DNA of 64,000 nt from Myxococcales bacterium. GTDB taxonomy: Bacteria; Myxococcota_A; UBA9160; SZUA-336. A program made the translations under genes and the position numbers. Location: assembly GCA_013215565.1 (NCBI GenBank), contig JABSQV010000017.1:1-64000 (forward strand). Reading direction: 5' to 3'. The notes under the pieces were generated by a model. The model was not told the DNA's origin. It was given only the letters and a program-made list of their open reading frames with translations, and ran no database searches. Below, piece after piece: positions 1-11,200 of the stretch; positions within the stretch are counted from its first letter, which is position 1; each line of letters begins with the position of its first letter.

Positions 1-1471
1 CTGTCTGAGTTCGCGCAGAATCTCGGTACGTTCGATCGTGGCGATGTCGCTGTGCAGGTAGCGGACCCGGATGCCCAGCTCCTCGTAATAGGTCGTAAGC
101 TCCTCTGCCATCCGCTTCGTGAGAGTCGTGACCAGCACGCGGTCGCCCCACGCGACTCGCTGTCGGATCTCGGCGAGCAGATCCTCGACCTGGTTGGTGG
201 CCGGGCGCAGCTCGAGTTCGGGGTCGATCAGTCCCGTTGGGCGCACGACCTGTTCGACGATGACGCCCTTGGATTGCTCGAGTTCCCAGTCGCCCGGGGT
301 CGCCGAGAGGTAGATCCGTTGAGGAACCTTTCCCTCCCATTCATCGAAGCGCAGCGGCCGATTGTCGAGCGCCGACGGGAGCCGAAAGCCGTACTCGACC
401 AGGGTCTCCTTGCGCCGGCGGTCCCCCCGGTACATCCCGCCGATCTGGGGAATCGTCACGTGACTCTCGTCTACAAAGCAGAGGAAGTCCTCGGGAAAGT
501 AGGAGAGCAGCGTGTAGGGCTGGTCTCCTGTCTGCCGCCCGTCGAGCCAGCGCGAATAGTTTTCGACGCCGTGACAGAAACCGAACTCGCGCATCATCTC
601 GATGTCGTACATGGTGCGCTGCTCGATGCGCTGCGCCTCGAGCAGCTTGTCCCGCTTGCGCAAATCCTGAATCCGCTCGTCGAGCTCTCCGCGAATGCCC
701 TCGATGGCACGCTCCAGTCGCTCCTCGGTCTGCACGTAGTGGCTGTTCGGAAATACGATTGCCTTCGTGGGCCGCGCGATCACGCGGCCGCGCAGCGGAT
801 CGACCTCGGTGATCGACTCGAGTTCGTCACCGAAGAATTCGAGCCGGAGCGCCCGCTCGTCCTCGTACGCCGGGAAGATTTCGACCACATCCCCGCGGAC
901 CCGGAAGGTTCCGCGATGGAAGTCGTAGTCGTTTCGGTCGTAGAGCATCGCGACGAGCTTCTTGAGCAGTTCGTCCCGCGCGAGTGTCATCCCGCGCTCC
1001 AGAAACGCGTGCATCTGTCCGTACGTCTCGGGCGATCCGAGCCCGTAGATACAGGAAACACTCGCTACCACGATCACGTCCCGCCGGGAGAGCACCGAAC
1101 GCGTGGCCGAGTGCCTGAGCTTGTCGATCTCCTCGTTGATCGAGGCGTCCTTCTCGATGAAGGTGTCGGTGGTCGGCAGGTAGGCCTCGGGCTGGTAGTA
1201 GTCGTAGTAAGAGACGAAGTACTCGACCGCATTGTTGGGAAACAGCTTGCGCAACTCGCCGTAGAGCTGGGCCGCCAGGGTCTTGTTCGGCGCCATCACG
1301 AGGCTGGGACGGTTCAGCCGCTCGATCACCCAGGACATGGTCGCGGTCTTTCCGCTGCCGGTGATCCCGAGCAGCGTCTGGTTGCGTTCGCCGCGTTCCG
1401 CGCCCGCCACCAGGTCGGCAATCGCCCCCGGCTGATCGCCCGTGGGCGTGTAATCCGTCACGACCTCGAAG

Positions 1472-1479
<8 letters not shown>
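1..1479 (-). CDS. uvrB: UvrABC excinuclease subunit B (3' end beyond window)
   Basis: UvrB is the DNA-damage-verifying helicase-like subunit of nucleotide excision repair; it is loaded by UvrA and recruits UvrC. It is not in the ORF track because its stop codon lies left of base 1, so I translated the minus strand. The 493 visible codons begin at a GTG ([17 protein letters not shown]) and show the Walker A motif GITGSGKT near residues 38-45, the damage-binding beta-hairpin [12 protein letters not shown], the DEAD-box equivalent DESHVT and the later helicase motif [13 protein letters not shown]. The frame is cut just before the last helicase motifs and the C-terminal UvrC-binding region, as expected for a protein of about 670 residues. 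The GTG start overlaps the cysS stop by 8 bases, so the two are probably co-transcribed. The long plus-strand ORF over it is a shadow. Confidence 0.96.
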
Positions 1480-2871
<1,392 letters not shown>

Positions 2872-2875
<4 letters not shown>

Positions 2876-3351
2876 GCCCGACGTTCCTCGAGCAGGACTA
2901 CGGCCTGCGCCGCGATCCCCTCGCCGCGGCCCACGGCCCCGAGACCGTCCCCGCTCTTGAGCTTCACGTTCATGTCTGCCTCGGAAAGCCGTAACAACTT
3001 CGCGAGTTCCTTGCGAATGCCGTCCCGATACGGCGCGAGCCGTGGCTCGGCCGCCGTGATCACGCAGTCGACGTTTCCGATCCGCAGCCCCGCTCGTTCG
3101 ACCCGCTCGAGAATCGGCGTCAGCAGCGCAGCGCCGGGAGCATCGTGCCAGCGCGGGTCCTCCGACGGGAAATGCTCGCCGAGGTCTCCCGCCCCGAGTG
3201 CGCCAAGCAGGGCATCGCCGACGGCGTGCGCCAGCACGTCGGCGTCGGAGTGACCCTCGAGCCCGCGCGTGTGAGGGATTTCGAGGCCACCGAGAATCAG
3301 ACGCCGCCCCTCCGCGAAGCGGTGCATGTCGGACCCGAGCCCGACCCTCAT
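2872..3351 (-). CDS. ispF: 2-C-methyl-D-erythritol 2,4-cyclodiphosphate synthase
   Basis: IspF cyclises CDP-methylerythritol 2-phosphate, releasing CMP, in the MEP route to isoprenoid precursors. The 159-residue length is typical. The metal ligands D8 and H10 (GSDMHRF) and H42 (LAHAVGDALLGA) are at the standard positions, and the conserved GHSDADV segment is present. It overlaps the upstream ispD by 4 bases and the downstream cysS by 4 bases, implying translational coupling. It is a stand-alone protein, not the IspDF fusion found in some proteobacteria. The dxr gene of the same pathway is elsewhere in this window. Confidence 0.97.
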
Positions 3352-4019
3352 CCGAGACGCTCCCGCGCCCGCTCGAGATCCTCGGGCCAGGTGAGCTTCC
3401 AGTTTTCAGGTCGGCCCGGGCAGGTCCGCACCGTCACCCCGATCCGCTCGACGAGCGAGGCGCAATCCGTGCCCTCGAAGCCGTCGCGCTCGGCTTTCTC
3501 GTGCGCTTCCCGCAGCACGCTTGTCCGAAACGCCTGCGGTGTCTGCACCTGGACCAGTCGCGCGCGATTGAAGGTCCGGACCACCCGGTCGCCGTCGATC
3601 TCCTTGATCGTGTCGGAGATCGGGATCACGGGAATCGCCGCCCCGGTCTCCCGCGCCGCCGCCAGCACCTGCTCGGCGTCGCGCACCTCGACGAAGCAGC
3701 GGGCCGCGTCGTGGATGAGCACCCATTCCGTCCGCACCGCGGCGAGCCCGGCGCGCACCGAAGCCTGGCGCGTCGCCCCGCCCGGGATCGCTTCGAGCAG
3801 CCGGCCGAGCGCTCCCCAGGCGGCCCGCAACGGGTCGAGCGCCGGTTCGTACCCGGCCGGGACCACGCAGTGCACGGCATCCACGCTCGGCGCCGAGGCG
3901 AGCGCGCCGACGCTCCAGTGGAGCAGGCTTCGACCCCCCACCTCGACGAGCGCCTTCGGGACCCGGGACCGCATCCGGATTCCAGCACCGGCTGCGAGCA
4001 CGACGGCAGCGACGGACAT
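3348..4019 (-). CDS. ispD: 2-C-methyl-D-erythritol 4-phosphate cytidylyltransferase
   Basis: IspD joins CTP and methylerythritol 4-phosphate to give CDP-ME in the MEP pathway. The 223-residue protein opens with the nucleotidyltransferase signature VVLAAGAGIRMRSRVPKAL, which supplies the catalytic Arg (15) and Lys (22). Later conserved blocks include LIHDAARCFV and QVQTPQAFRTSVL. It precedes ispF with a 4-base overlap. A gap of 75 bases separates it from the carD-type gene upstream. The pairing of a carD gene with ispD-ispF-cysS is, from general knowledge, common in deltaproteobacterial genomes. Confidence 0.96.
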   Translation of the reverse strand: MSVAAVVLAAGAGIRMRSRVPKALVEVGGRSLLHWSVGALASAPSVDAVHCVVPAGYEPALDPLRAAWGALGRLLEAIPGGATRQASVRAGLAAVRTEWVLIHDAARCFVEVRDAEQVLAAARETGAAIPVIPISDTIKEIDGDRVVRTFNRARLVQVQTPQAFRTSVLREAHEKAERDGFEGTDCASLVERIGVTVRTCPGRPENWKLTWPEDLERARERLG

Positions 4020-4094
4020 GCGGGCAATATAGCGCCCGCCGCGCGGTCGCTCGCTCGTGAGCCGGGGCCGCCCGAACGGCGCCCGGCAGCGCCC

Positions 4095-4637
4095 CTAGCG
4101 GATGGACTGCTTGATCTCGGCCTTGATCTCTGCCTCGACCTCGGCCGCAGGCTTTCGCAGGGCTGCTGCCAGCTCGTGCACGACCAGCGAGCGGGCGAGA
4201 TCGAGCAGGCGGTGCTCGCCAAACGAAAGCTCCTTCTCGAGCTGCAGCCGCAGCAGGTCGCGCAGGATTTCGGCGACCTCGAAGACGCTCCCGTGCCTGA
4301 GCTTCTCCTGGTTGTCCCGAAACTGCCGGCTCCAGGTCTGCCCGCGCGGCCGCGGGCGCCGGGCTGCCCGCAGGATCTCCCAAATCCGGCCCACCTCGCG
4401 CCGGCCGACGACCTCGCGAAGCCCCGCCGCCTCGACGTTCTCACACGGAATCAGGATTCGCGAATTGTCCTCGAGCAGCGTCAGCACCAGTAGTTCGACG
4501 GTGAAGTCCGCGATGGTCCGCTTCTCGACCCCGCTCACGCGGGCCACTCCACGCCCCGGGTAGACGGCCAGCTGGCCGATCCGGGCGTCCCACCTGCGGG
4601 TCCGCATGCGCGTTCTCGTGCGCCGTCTGGCTGCCAC
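4095..4637 (-). CDS. CarD/CdnL-family RNA polymerase-binding regulator
   Basis: CarD/CdnL proteins bind the RNA polymerase beta subunit and stabilise the open promoter complex, often at rRNA promoters. The 180-residue product has the Tudor-like RNA-polymerase-interaction domain (IGQLAVYPGRGVARVSGVEKR, residues ~20-75, with the PxxGxG core) followed by a helical C-terminal domain (FRDNQEKLRHGSVFEVAEILRDLLRLQ...LSFGEHRLLDLARSLVVHELA). The tail EAEIKAEIKQSIR is charged. The chosen GTG start leaves a basic 19-residue leader; an ATG 30 bases downstream is also possible. It is divergent from the TetR gene and heads the ispD-ispF-cysS-uvrB group. Confidence 0.9.
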   Translation of the reverse strand: MAARRRTRTRMRTRRWDARIGQLAVYPGRGVARVSGVEKRTIADFTVELLVLTLLEDNSRILIPCENVEAAGLREVVGRREVGRIWEILRAARRPRPRGQTWSRQFRDNQEKLRHGSVFEVAEILRDLLRLQLEKELSFGEHRLLDLARSLVVHELAAALRKPAAEVEAEIKAEIKQSIR

Positions 4638-4744
4638 CCGTCGCCCCCTCCCCGAACGAGCACGCGCATGCTAGCACGCGCCCTCCCGCCGGCCCTGCCC
4701 GCCGGCAGGCCAAGCTCGCGGCTCGCGACTGACCGTTGATTCAG

Positions 4745-4783
4745 TATAATGACTCCTGGTCCTATTTACTGACTGATGAGTCA
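4745..4783 (+). promoter_or_regulatory. Putative tetR promoter -10 box and palindromic operator
   Basis: A perfect TATAAT lies at 4745-4750, 47 bases before the TetR start codon, in an unusually AT-rich patch. Downstream is the palindrome TGACT-GATG-AGTCA (4770-4783). A second inverted copy, TGACTC (4750-4755), begins at the last base of the -10 box and pairs with GAGTCA at 4778-4783. No good -35 hexamer is seen 16-18 bases upstream. Position just downstream of the -10 box fits autoregulation by the TetR protein, but this is inference from placement and symmetry. Confidence 0.45.
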
Positions 4784-4796
4784 AGAGGTTTGACCC

Positions 4797-5408
4797 ATGC
4801 CCCTCGAACGCCGTGCGGTGACCAAGGAAGAGGTCGTCAAGGACTTCCGGACCGGCGAGATCGCGAACGCGGCGAGACGCGTGATCGGCGAACTCGGATA
4901 CCCGGAAGCCTCGATGGAACGTATCGCTCAGGAAGCCGGGGTCTCCAAGGGCACCCTCTACCTCTACTACCGGAACAAGCGCGCGCTGCTGCTGACCGCG
5001 ATCGAGCACAGCTTCGACGAGCTGATGACCGAGACCCGGATTCGGACCGAGCGCGTCAAGGGCTGCGAGGCTCAGCTCGGCGCGATGGTGAGGGCGTGGG
5101 TCGAACACACCAACGAACAGCGGGCGTTCTTTCGCGTTCTCCAGCTCGTGGGGCCCGACCTTTCCGAAGAACTGCGCGGTCTCCAGGAGATCTATCACGG
5201 CTTCCTATCCGAATTGCTGAACCGCGGCCAGCAGGCAGGAGAGCTTCGCGGGCACGACTCGGCGCAGGTGGCCCGGCTGGTCGTGAACCTATTGCGCGGC
5301 ACCTCACTCGCGCGCCTCAACCAGAGTGACCCACCCGATGCGGAGGACGAGATCGCCACGATCGTCGACGTACTGATGCACGGGATCGCAGCCGGAGACG
5401 CTCGATGA
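4797..5408 (+). CDS. TetR/AcrR-family transcriptional repressor
   Basis: This is a predicted one-component repressor of the RND efflux operon that follows it. The 203-residue protein has the classic N-terminal TetR helix-turn-helix at about residues 38-62 (SMERIAQEAGVSKGTLYLYYRNKRALL) and a divergent ligand-binding domain (residues ~70-200), as usual for the family. Its stop overlaps the start of the TolC-like gene in an ATGA arrangement, so regulator and pump are one transcript. An AGAGG ribosome-binding site precedes the ATG. A palindrome upstream is a candidate autoregulatory operator. The inducing ligand cannot be inferred. Confidence 0.93.
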   Translation: MPLERRAVTKEEVVKDFRTGEIANAARRVIGELGYPEASMERIAQEAGVSKGTLYLYYRNKRALLLTAIEHSFDELMTETRIRTERVKGCEAQLGAMVRAWVEHTNEQRAFFRVLQLVGPDLSEELRGLQEIYHGFLSELLNRGQQAGELRGHDSAQVARLVVNLLRGTSLARLNQSDPPDAEDEIATIVDVLMHGIAAGDAR

Positions 5409-7087
5409 CCCTCCGAATCCTGTACGCGCTGACGCTGACGCTCGGGCTCGCCGGCCCGGCGCTCTCCCAGAGCGAGCCCGGGCCCGGCCCGGAACCCGCC
5501 ATCGAGGAGCTGCGCCTGACCCTGCGCGAGGCCGTCGAGCTCGGGCTCGAGCACAACCTGGAGCTCGAGATCGAACGCGCGGGTCCCGAGATCGCGGCCG
5601 CGCGCGTCGGCCAGGCGATAGGTGCGTTCGACCCGATCGGCTTCGCCGAATACGGGCGCGACCACCTGGAACTGCCGATTGCGAACCCGGTCCAGAACGT
5701 GTTCTCCGGCGGCAACGTCGAGGACCAGATCATCCAAGACTCGTGGAAGGCAGGAGCCGGGTTCCAGGGCCAGCTTCCGTTCGGGCTTCGCTACGCGAGT
5801 ACCTACGGTTTCGACAAGATCAAAACGTCCTCGAGCTTCACCGCCCTGGAGCCAGAGTATGCGCCCACGTGGTCGACCGAGATCACGCTGCCGCTCCTGC
5901 GCAACTTCCTCTACAACGACGCCTCGGTGAGCGTGAAGCGCAGCCGGATCTCCGAGCAGATCTCGATCGAGGAGTTCCGGGGCCGGCTGATGGACCTGGT
6001 CGTCTCGATCGAGCAGGCCTACTGGGCGCTCGCCGCCGCCCGCGCAGAGCACGGGGTCTCGGACAAGAGCCTGCAGACCGCGGTCGACCTGCTCGAGCTG
6101 ACCCGGGTGCAGTACGAAGTGGGCGTGGTCTCGCGCGTGAACGTCACCCAGGCCCAGGCCGGCGTCGCGGAGCGCGAGTTCAACGAGATCGCGGCCGAGA
6201 ACCGCGCCGAGAACGCGGAGGACATCCTGCTCGAACTGATCGCGACGCCCGATCTCGCCAGCTACGACCGCACCCGGATCGAGCCCGAGAATCCCACCTT
6301 CATCGAGTACGAGGTCAGCCAGACGCGCTCGGTCGAGCGCGCGATCGAGCTTCGGCCCGAACTCGCGGCCGCGCGCCGCAGGGTCGAGGAGGCGGACCTC
6401 GCCCTGACGCTCGCGCGCAACCAGCGGCTGCCCAGCCTGGACCTGACCGCCTCCTACGCAATGAGAGGGCTCTCCGGAAGCCAGAAACGGGCCGCAGGAT
6501 CGGAAAATCCGCCCTTCGCAAATTGCGTGGTGGACGCCCTCGGCACGCCCATAGCAATCGGAGATCCTTGCGTGAGCACGGCCAGCCGACCCCAGCCCAA
6601 TCTCGACTTTCCCACCAGCGCCGGGGGGTCCCACGATGGCTTCTTCGATGCCTCGGGCTCCCACAGCTGGGGACTGATGGGGCGGGTCGAGATCCCGATC
6701 GGAAACCGCAGCGCGCGCTCCGTCGAGATCGAGCGCCGGATCGAGGCGCGGCGCGCGCGCACGCGGCTGAGCCGGCTCGAGCAAACGGTCGTGCGCGAAG
6801 TGCGTGCGGCCGTCCGGAATCTGGGCTCGGCAATTCGGGGCATCCAGTCGGCCGAGCGGCGGCGCGTGGCCCAGCAGGAGACGCTGCGCGCCGAGGAGGA
6901 GCGGCTGCGGCTCGGCGATTCCACCCCGCACGACGTGCTGGAGTTCGACCGCGACCTGGCCGACGCGGAACGCCAGGAGATCTTCGCGCTACGCGCGTAC
7001 CGGAACAACATCGCCGCGCTCGAGCGGGCCCAGGGAACCAGCCTGCGCACGCTCGGGATCTCGGTCGAACAGGAGCTGCTGCGATGA
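5405..7087 (+). CDS. TolC-family outer-membrane efflux protein
   Basis: Predicted outer-membrane channel of the tripartite pump encoded with the next two genes. A signal peptide (MTLRILYALTLTLGLAGPALSQS) opens the 560-residue protein. The mature part has the outer-membrane-factor repeat structure: two long coiled-coil-rich halves (LTLREAVELGLEHNLELEIE..., later LRLGDSTPHDVLEFDRDLADAERQEIFALRAYRNNIAALERAQG). Such proteins are usually 430-500 residues; the extra length includes a loop rich in Gly, Pro and Ser around residues 355-420. It overlaps tetR by 4 bases at its start and the membrane-fusion gene by 4 bases at its end. Confidence 0.92.
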   Translation: MTLRILYALTLTLGLAGPALSQSEPGPGPEPAIEELRLTLREAVELGLEHNLELEIERAGPEIAAARVGQAIGAFDPIGFAEYGRDHLELPIANPVQNVFSGGNVEDQIIQDSWKAGAGFQGQLPFGLRYASTYGFDKIKTSSSFTALEPEYAPTWSTEITLPLLRNFLYNDASVSVKRSRISEQISIEEFRGRLMDLVVSIEQAYWALAAARAEHGVSDKSLQTAVDLLELTRVQYEVGVVSRVNVTQAQAGVAEREFNEIAAENRAENAEDILLELIATPDLASYDRTRIEPENPTFIEYEVSQTRSVERAIELRPELAAARRRVEEADLALTLARNQRLPSLDLTASYAMRGLSGSQKRAAGSENPPFANCVVDALGTPIAIGDPCVSTASRPQPNLDFPTSAGGSHDGFFDASGSHSWGLMGRVEIPIGNRSARSVEIERRIEARRARTRLSRLEQTVVREVRAAVRNLGSAIRGIQSAERRRVAQQETLRAEEERLRLGDSTPHDVLEFDRDLADAERQEIFALRAYRNNIAALERAQGTSLRTLGISVEQELLR

Positions 7088-8247
7088 AGCCACGTTCCCC
7101 CCTGCTCTGCGCACTGCTGCTCGCGACGGCCTGCGGCTCGGCCGAGGTGACCGAGACGCCGGACGCTACGGTCCCGGTCCGCGTCGGAACGGTCGAGCGC
7201 CGCTCGCTGGCACGCACGGTCCAGGTGTCGGGACGCCTCGCGGCCCACGAGGAGGTCCAGATCGTGCCGCGCGCGAGCGGCCAGATCGTGCGCCTGCACC
7301 GCGACGAGGGGGACTACGTGAAGGCTGGCGAGTTGCTGATCGAACTCGACAAGCGGGAGCCCGAACTCGAACTCGCGCGCGCGCGGGCCCACGAACACCA
7401 GGCTGCGGCCCGCCTCGAAGACGCCGAGCGCGTGCTCGAGCGGAAAAGCGAACTCTTCGAGCGCAACATCGCGGCCCGCGCCGACCTCGACAGCGCGCGG
7501 GTCCAGGCTCGCATCGCGGCGGCCGATCTCGAAAACGCGATCGCGGGTCGAAAGCTCGCCGCGCAGCGGCTCGACGAAACCGAGATCCGCGCACCGATCG
7601 ACGGAATTCTGCAGGACCGGACGGCTTCGGTCGGAGACTTCGTCGGTTCCAGAGGCCCGGGCGGCCTCCCGGGACGCAACGGCGGCTCCGGTGGAGGCGG
7701 ATCGGGGAGCTTCGGCTCGTTCGGGGACCCGATCTTCACGCTGATCCAGATCGATCCGCTCAAGCTCGAAATCAACGTCGCCGAGCAGGACGTGCCCTAC
7801 ATCGAGGCCACCGACGCCAGAATCAGGGTGGCGGTCGACGTCTACCCGGAGCGCGAGTTCTTCGGCCGGATCACGTACATCGCACCCAGCCTGCACCCGC
7901 TCGCGCACACACAGTTGATCCGGCTGATCGTCCCCAACCCGGATCACACACTCAAGCCGGGGATGTTCACGCGGATCCGGACCACGCGCGAGCGCGCCGA
8001 GGCAACGCTCGTAATCCCGGCGGCCGCGCTCATGAACCTGGGCGGCGTCTCCGGCGTCTACGTCGTGAACGGCACGGGCGAGGCCCACCTGCGCACGATC
8101 GAGACCGCGTTTTCGACTGAACAAGCCGCCGCGATCCGCTCCGGGCTGCGTGAGGGCGAACAGGTAGTGATCGAGGGCCAGAGCAACCTGCGCGACGGCT
8201 CGCGGATTCGCGTGGTCCCGGGTCCGGAGGCAGCCGGGGGTTCGTGA
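7084..8247 (+). CDS. RND efflux periplasmic adaptor (membrane-fusion protein)
   Basis: This AcrA/MdtA-like adaptor should link the inner-membrane RND pump to the TolC-like channel. I use the ATG at 7084, overlapping the previous stop (ATGA), rather than the 834-residue ORF that begins far upstream in another frame; this gives 387 residues. The N-terminus ends in a lipoprotein-like signal (LLLATAC, Cys 17). Then come the barrel-sandwich half-motif (VQIVPRASGQIVRLHRDEGDYVKAGELLIELD), an alpha-hairpin (residues ~100-170), the second lipoyl half (IRAPIDGILQDRTASVGDFV) and the beta-barrel (PLKLEINVAEQDVPYIE). A glycine-rich insert of about 25 residues (near 188-213) interrupts the lipoyl-to-barrel junction. 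Confidence 0.93.
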   Translation: MKPRSPLLCALLLATACGSAEVTETPDATVPVRVGTVERRSLARTVQVSGRLAAHEEVQIVPRASGQIVRLHRDEGDYVKAGELLIELDKREPELELARARAHEHQAAARLEDAERVLERKSELFERNIAARADLDSARVQARIAAADLENAIAGRKLAAQRLDETEIRAPIDGILQDRTASVGDFVGSRGPGGLPGRNGGSGGGGSGSFGSFGDPIFTLIQIDPLKLEINVAEQDVPYIEATDARIRVAVDVYPEREFFGRITYIAPSLHPLAHTQLIRLIVPNPDHTLKPGMFTRIRTTRERAEATLVIPAAALMNLGGVSGVYVVNGTGEAHLRTIETAFSTEQAAAIRSGLREGEQVVIEGQSNLRDGSRIRVVPGPEAAGGS

Positions 8248-11200
8248 ACCTCACCGAGTTCAGCGTCCGGCATCCGGTCTCGATCTCGATGTTGATCGTG
8301 ATCCTGGTGACGCTCGGCTTCGTCTCGATGTCGGGGCTTCCGGTCGAGATGTTTCCCGAGATCGACTTCCCGATCATCAGCATCGCGACCGAGTACGAGG
8401 GGGTCGCTCCGCAGGAGATCGAGGAACGCGTCACGCGTCCGATCGAACAGGCCGTCGCCGCGGTCGAGGACGTCAAGAGCGTCCGTTCGCGCACCACCGA
8501 GGGTCTTTCGCTGGTCTTCATCGAGTTCTACTGGGGCGCCGATACCGACCTGCTCCGGATCGACGTGCGCGAGAAGCTGGACTCCATCCGGGGGGCGCTT
8601 CCCGAGGACATCGACGACCCGATCGTGGCGAAGCGGGGCTTCGGCTCCGATCCGCAGGCGATCCGGGTTGCGGTCTCGTCGGAATATCTGCCACTGACCG
8701 AGGTACGCCGGCTCGCCGAGGACATCCTCAAGCCCCGACTCGAGAGTATCGAGGAGGTCGCGACCATCGACGTCGTAGGCGGTCGGGAACGCGAGATTCA
8801 GGTGAACGTGATCCAGCGGCAACTCGGTTCCCACCGGCTGACGCTCGACGACGTAATCGCCACGCTGCGTAGAGAAAATCTCAACCATCCAGGCGGTCGC
8901 TTCGAACGCGGCCATTACGAGGTTCTGCTCCGGACCGTTGGGAAGTTCCGTTCCGTGGCCGCGATCTCGAACTTGCCGATCGCGAACCGCGAAGGCGCGG
9001 TGGTTACGATCGCCGACATCGCCGAGGTGAAGGACACGTTCCGCGAGGTCCGCTCGCTCTCGCGCTACAACGGCCTCGAAACCGTGGAACTCGCGGTGCT
9101 CAAGGAAGCCCAGGGCAACGCCCTCGCCATCAGCGACGCGGTGCGCGAACGGATCGTCGAACTGGAGCGCGAGTTCCCGCAGCTACGGATCGGAGTAGCC
9201 TTCGACTCCTCCCCGTTCATCCGCGACGCAGTGATCAACGTGCGCGAGAACGCGACCTGGGGCGGCTTCTTCGCGATCCTGGTCCTTTGGCCCTTCCTGT
9301 CGCGGCGACGCTGGGGCGTGTTCCTCGCGATCGCGGCCTCGGGCGCGGCCCTACTGGGCATCGACGTGCTGCTCGGGACCGCGGGGGAAGGCCTCAGCTC
9401 TCTGCTGCTGCTCGCGGCGCTCGCGGTCGGGGGCTTGCTCGTGTCACTGCTCTGGACCAGCTCCCCGGCGACCCTGATCGTGTCGCTTGCGATTCCGATC
9501 TCGATCGTGTCCACCTTCATCCTGATCAAGTTCGCGGAGATCTCGCTCAACGTGATCAGCCTGGGAGGGCTCGGGCTCGGAATCGGGATGCTCGTGGACA
9601 ACTCCGTGGTCGTGACCGAGAACATCGCGCGCCACCTGGCGATCGGGAAGAACTCGCGACGCGCGGCGATCGAGGGCACCTCCGAGGTATCGCTCGCGAT
9701 CGTGGTCTCAACCTTGACGACGCTCGCGGTCTTCCTGCCGATCGCGTGGGTGGAAGGGATCGCACGCGAGATCTTCAACGATCTATCCCTCACCGTCACG
9801 TTCTCGCTCAGCACCTCGCTGCTGGTCTCGCTCACGATCGTCCCGATGCTCGCATCGAAGTTTCTGCGCGCCGAGACGAGCCAAGAACTCGACCACGACC
9901 CGACCCCAGAGGAGGAAATCGGGGCCCTCCACCGCCCGCAGCTTCGACTGCGCGACGCCCTGCTCTGGATCCTGGCGAAGCGGCGGCGTATCTCGACCGT
10001 GCTCGGCGCGAGCGCGCTGCTATTCCTGCTCGCCATGGTTGGACTCGCGCTGCACCCGAAGGGCTTCTTCCCGTCGATGGACCGGGACACCTTCGCACTC
10101 TCGCTGGAGGCGCCGAAGGGCGCGTCGTTCGCGTTCGTAAACTCGATGGTCGAGCGCGTCGAGACGATCGTCCGACAGGACCCGGACGTCCAGGATACCT
10201 TCGTGTCGGTTCGGCCCGAAAAGACGATCGTGGGCGTCACGCTCCACAAGATCCGAACCCGTCACTCGCAGGACGTCCAGTCCGATCTGCGCGCGGCGCT
10301 CGCGGACATTCCCGACGCCACGATCCTGGTCTACAACTTCTCCAGTTCCGGGAGCGGACGCCCGGTCGATGTCGAGATTCTGGGCCACGACCGAGAACGC
10401 CTGGCAGCGCTCGGCGGCCTGATCAAGTCCCAACTCGAAGCGGTCGACGGCGTGCTCGACATCCAGTCCTCGGCCGAGGAGGGGCGTCCCGAACTCCGGA
10501 TCGAGATCGACCGCCTGCGAGCGGCGGACTTCGGACTTTCGGTACGCGATGTCGCGGACGCGGTCGAGACCGCGATGGAGGGTCGGATCGCGGGCCAGTA
10601 CACCGACCAGGATGCCGAGATGGACATCCGGGTGCAGTACGACCCCGAACGGCGCCGCGCGATGGCGAGTCTCGAGAACATCGGGCTCCGCACGCCCGAC
10701 GGCGTTCCGGCCGTGCTGCGCGAGGTCGCCCGGCTCCGGACCGACCGCGGACCTATCGAGATCGAACGCCTCGACCAGCGACGCATGGTGCACGTGGACG
10801 CCGAGAAGGACCGCGACGTCGCGATCACCGAGATCGCGACCGCGCTCGGCCGGCGGCTCGCGGATATCCCGTTCCCCGCGGGCTATCTGTGGCGCTTCTC
10901 GGGCGAGGAGGAGCGACGCGCCGAGGCCTTCGGCGGTCTCGCAATCGCGCTCGCGATCGCGATCTGCCTCGTCTACATGATCATGGCGGCGCTCTTCGAG
11001 TCGCTGGTGCAGCCATTCGTGATCATGCTCACGCTCCCGCTTGGGCTGATCGGGATCTATCTCGGACTCGCGCTGTTTAACCACGAACTCACGGTGCCCG
11101 CCTATATCGGGATCATCATGCTCGCCGGGATCGTGGTGAACAACGCGATCGTATTCGTCGACTACGCGAATCGGCTCCGCCGGCGCGGACTCGACCGCGA

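Noticed and set aside
5743-7083. N-terminal half of the 834-residue ORF ending at 8247
   Set aside because: This part is out of frame with the TolC-like gene and has no domain; the adaptor starts at the ATG at 7084 with its own signal peptide.
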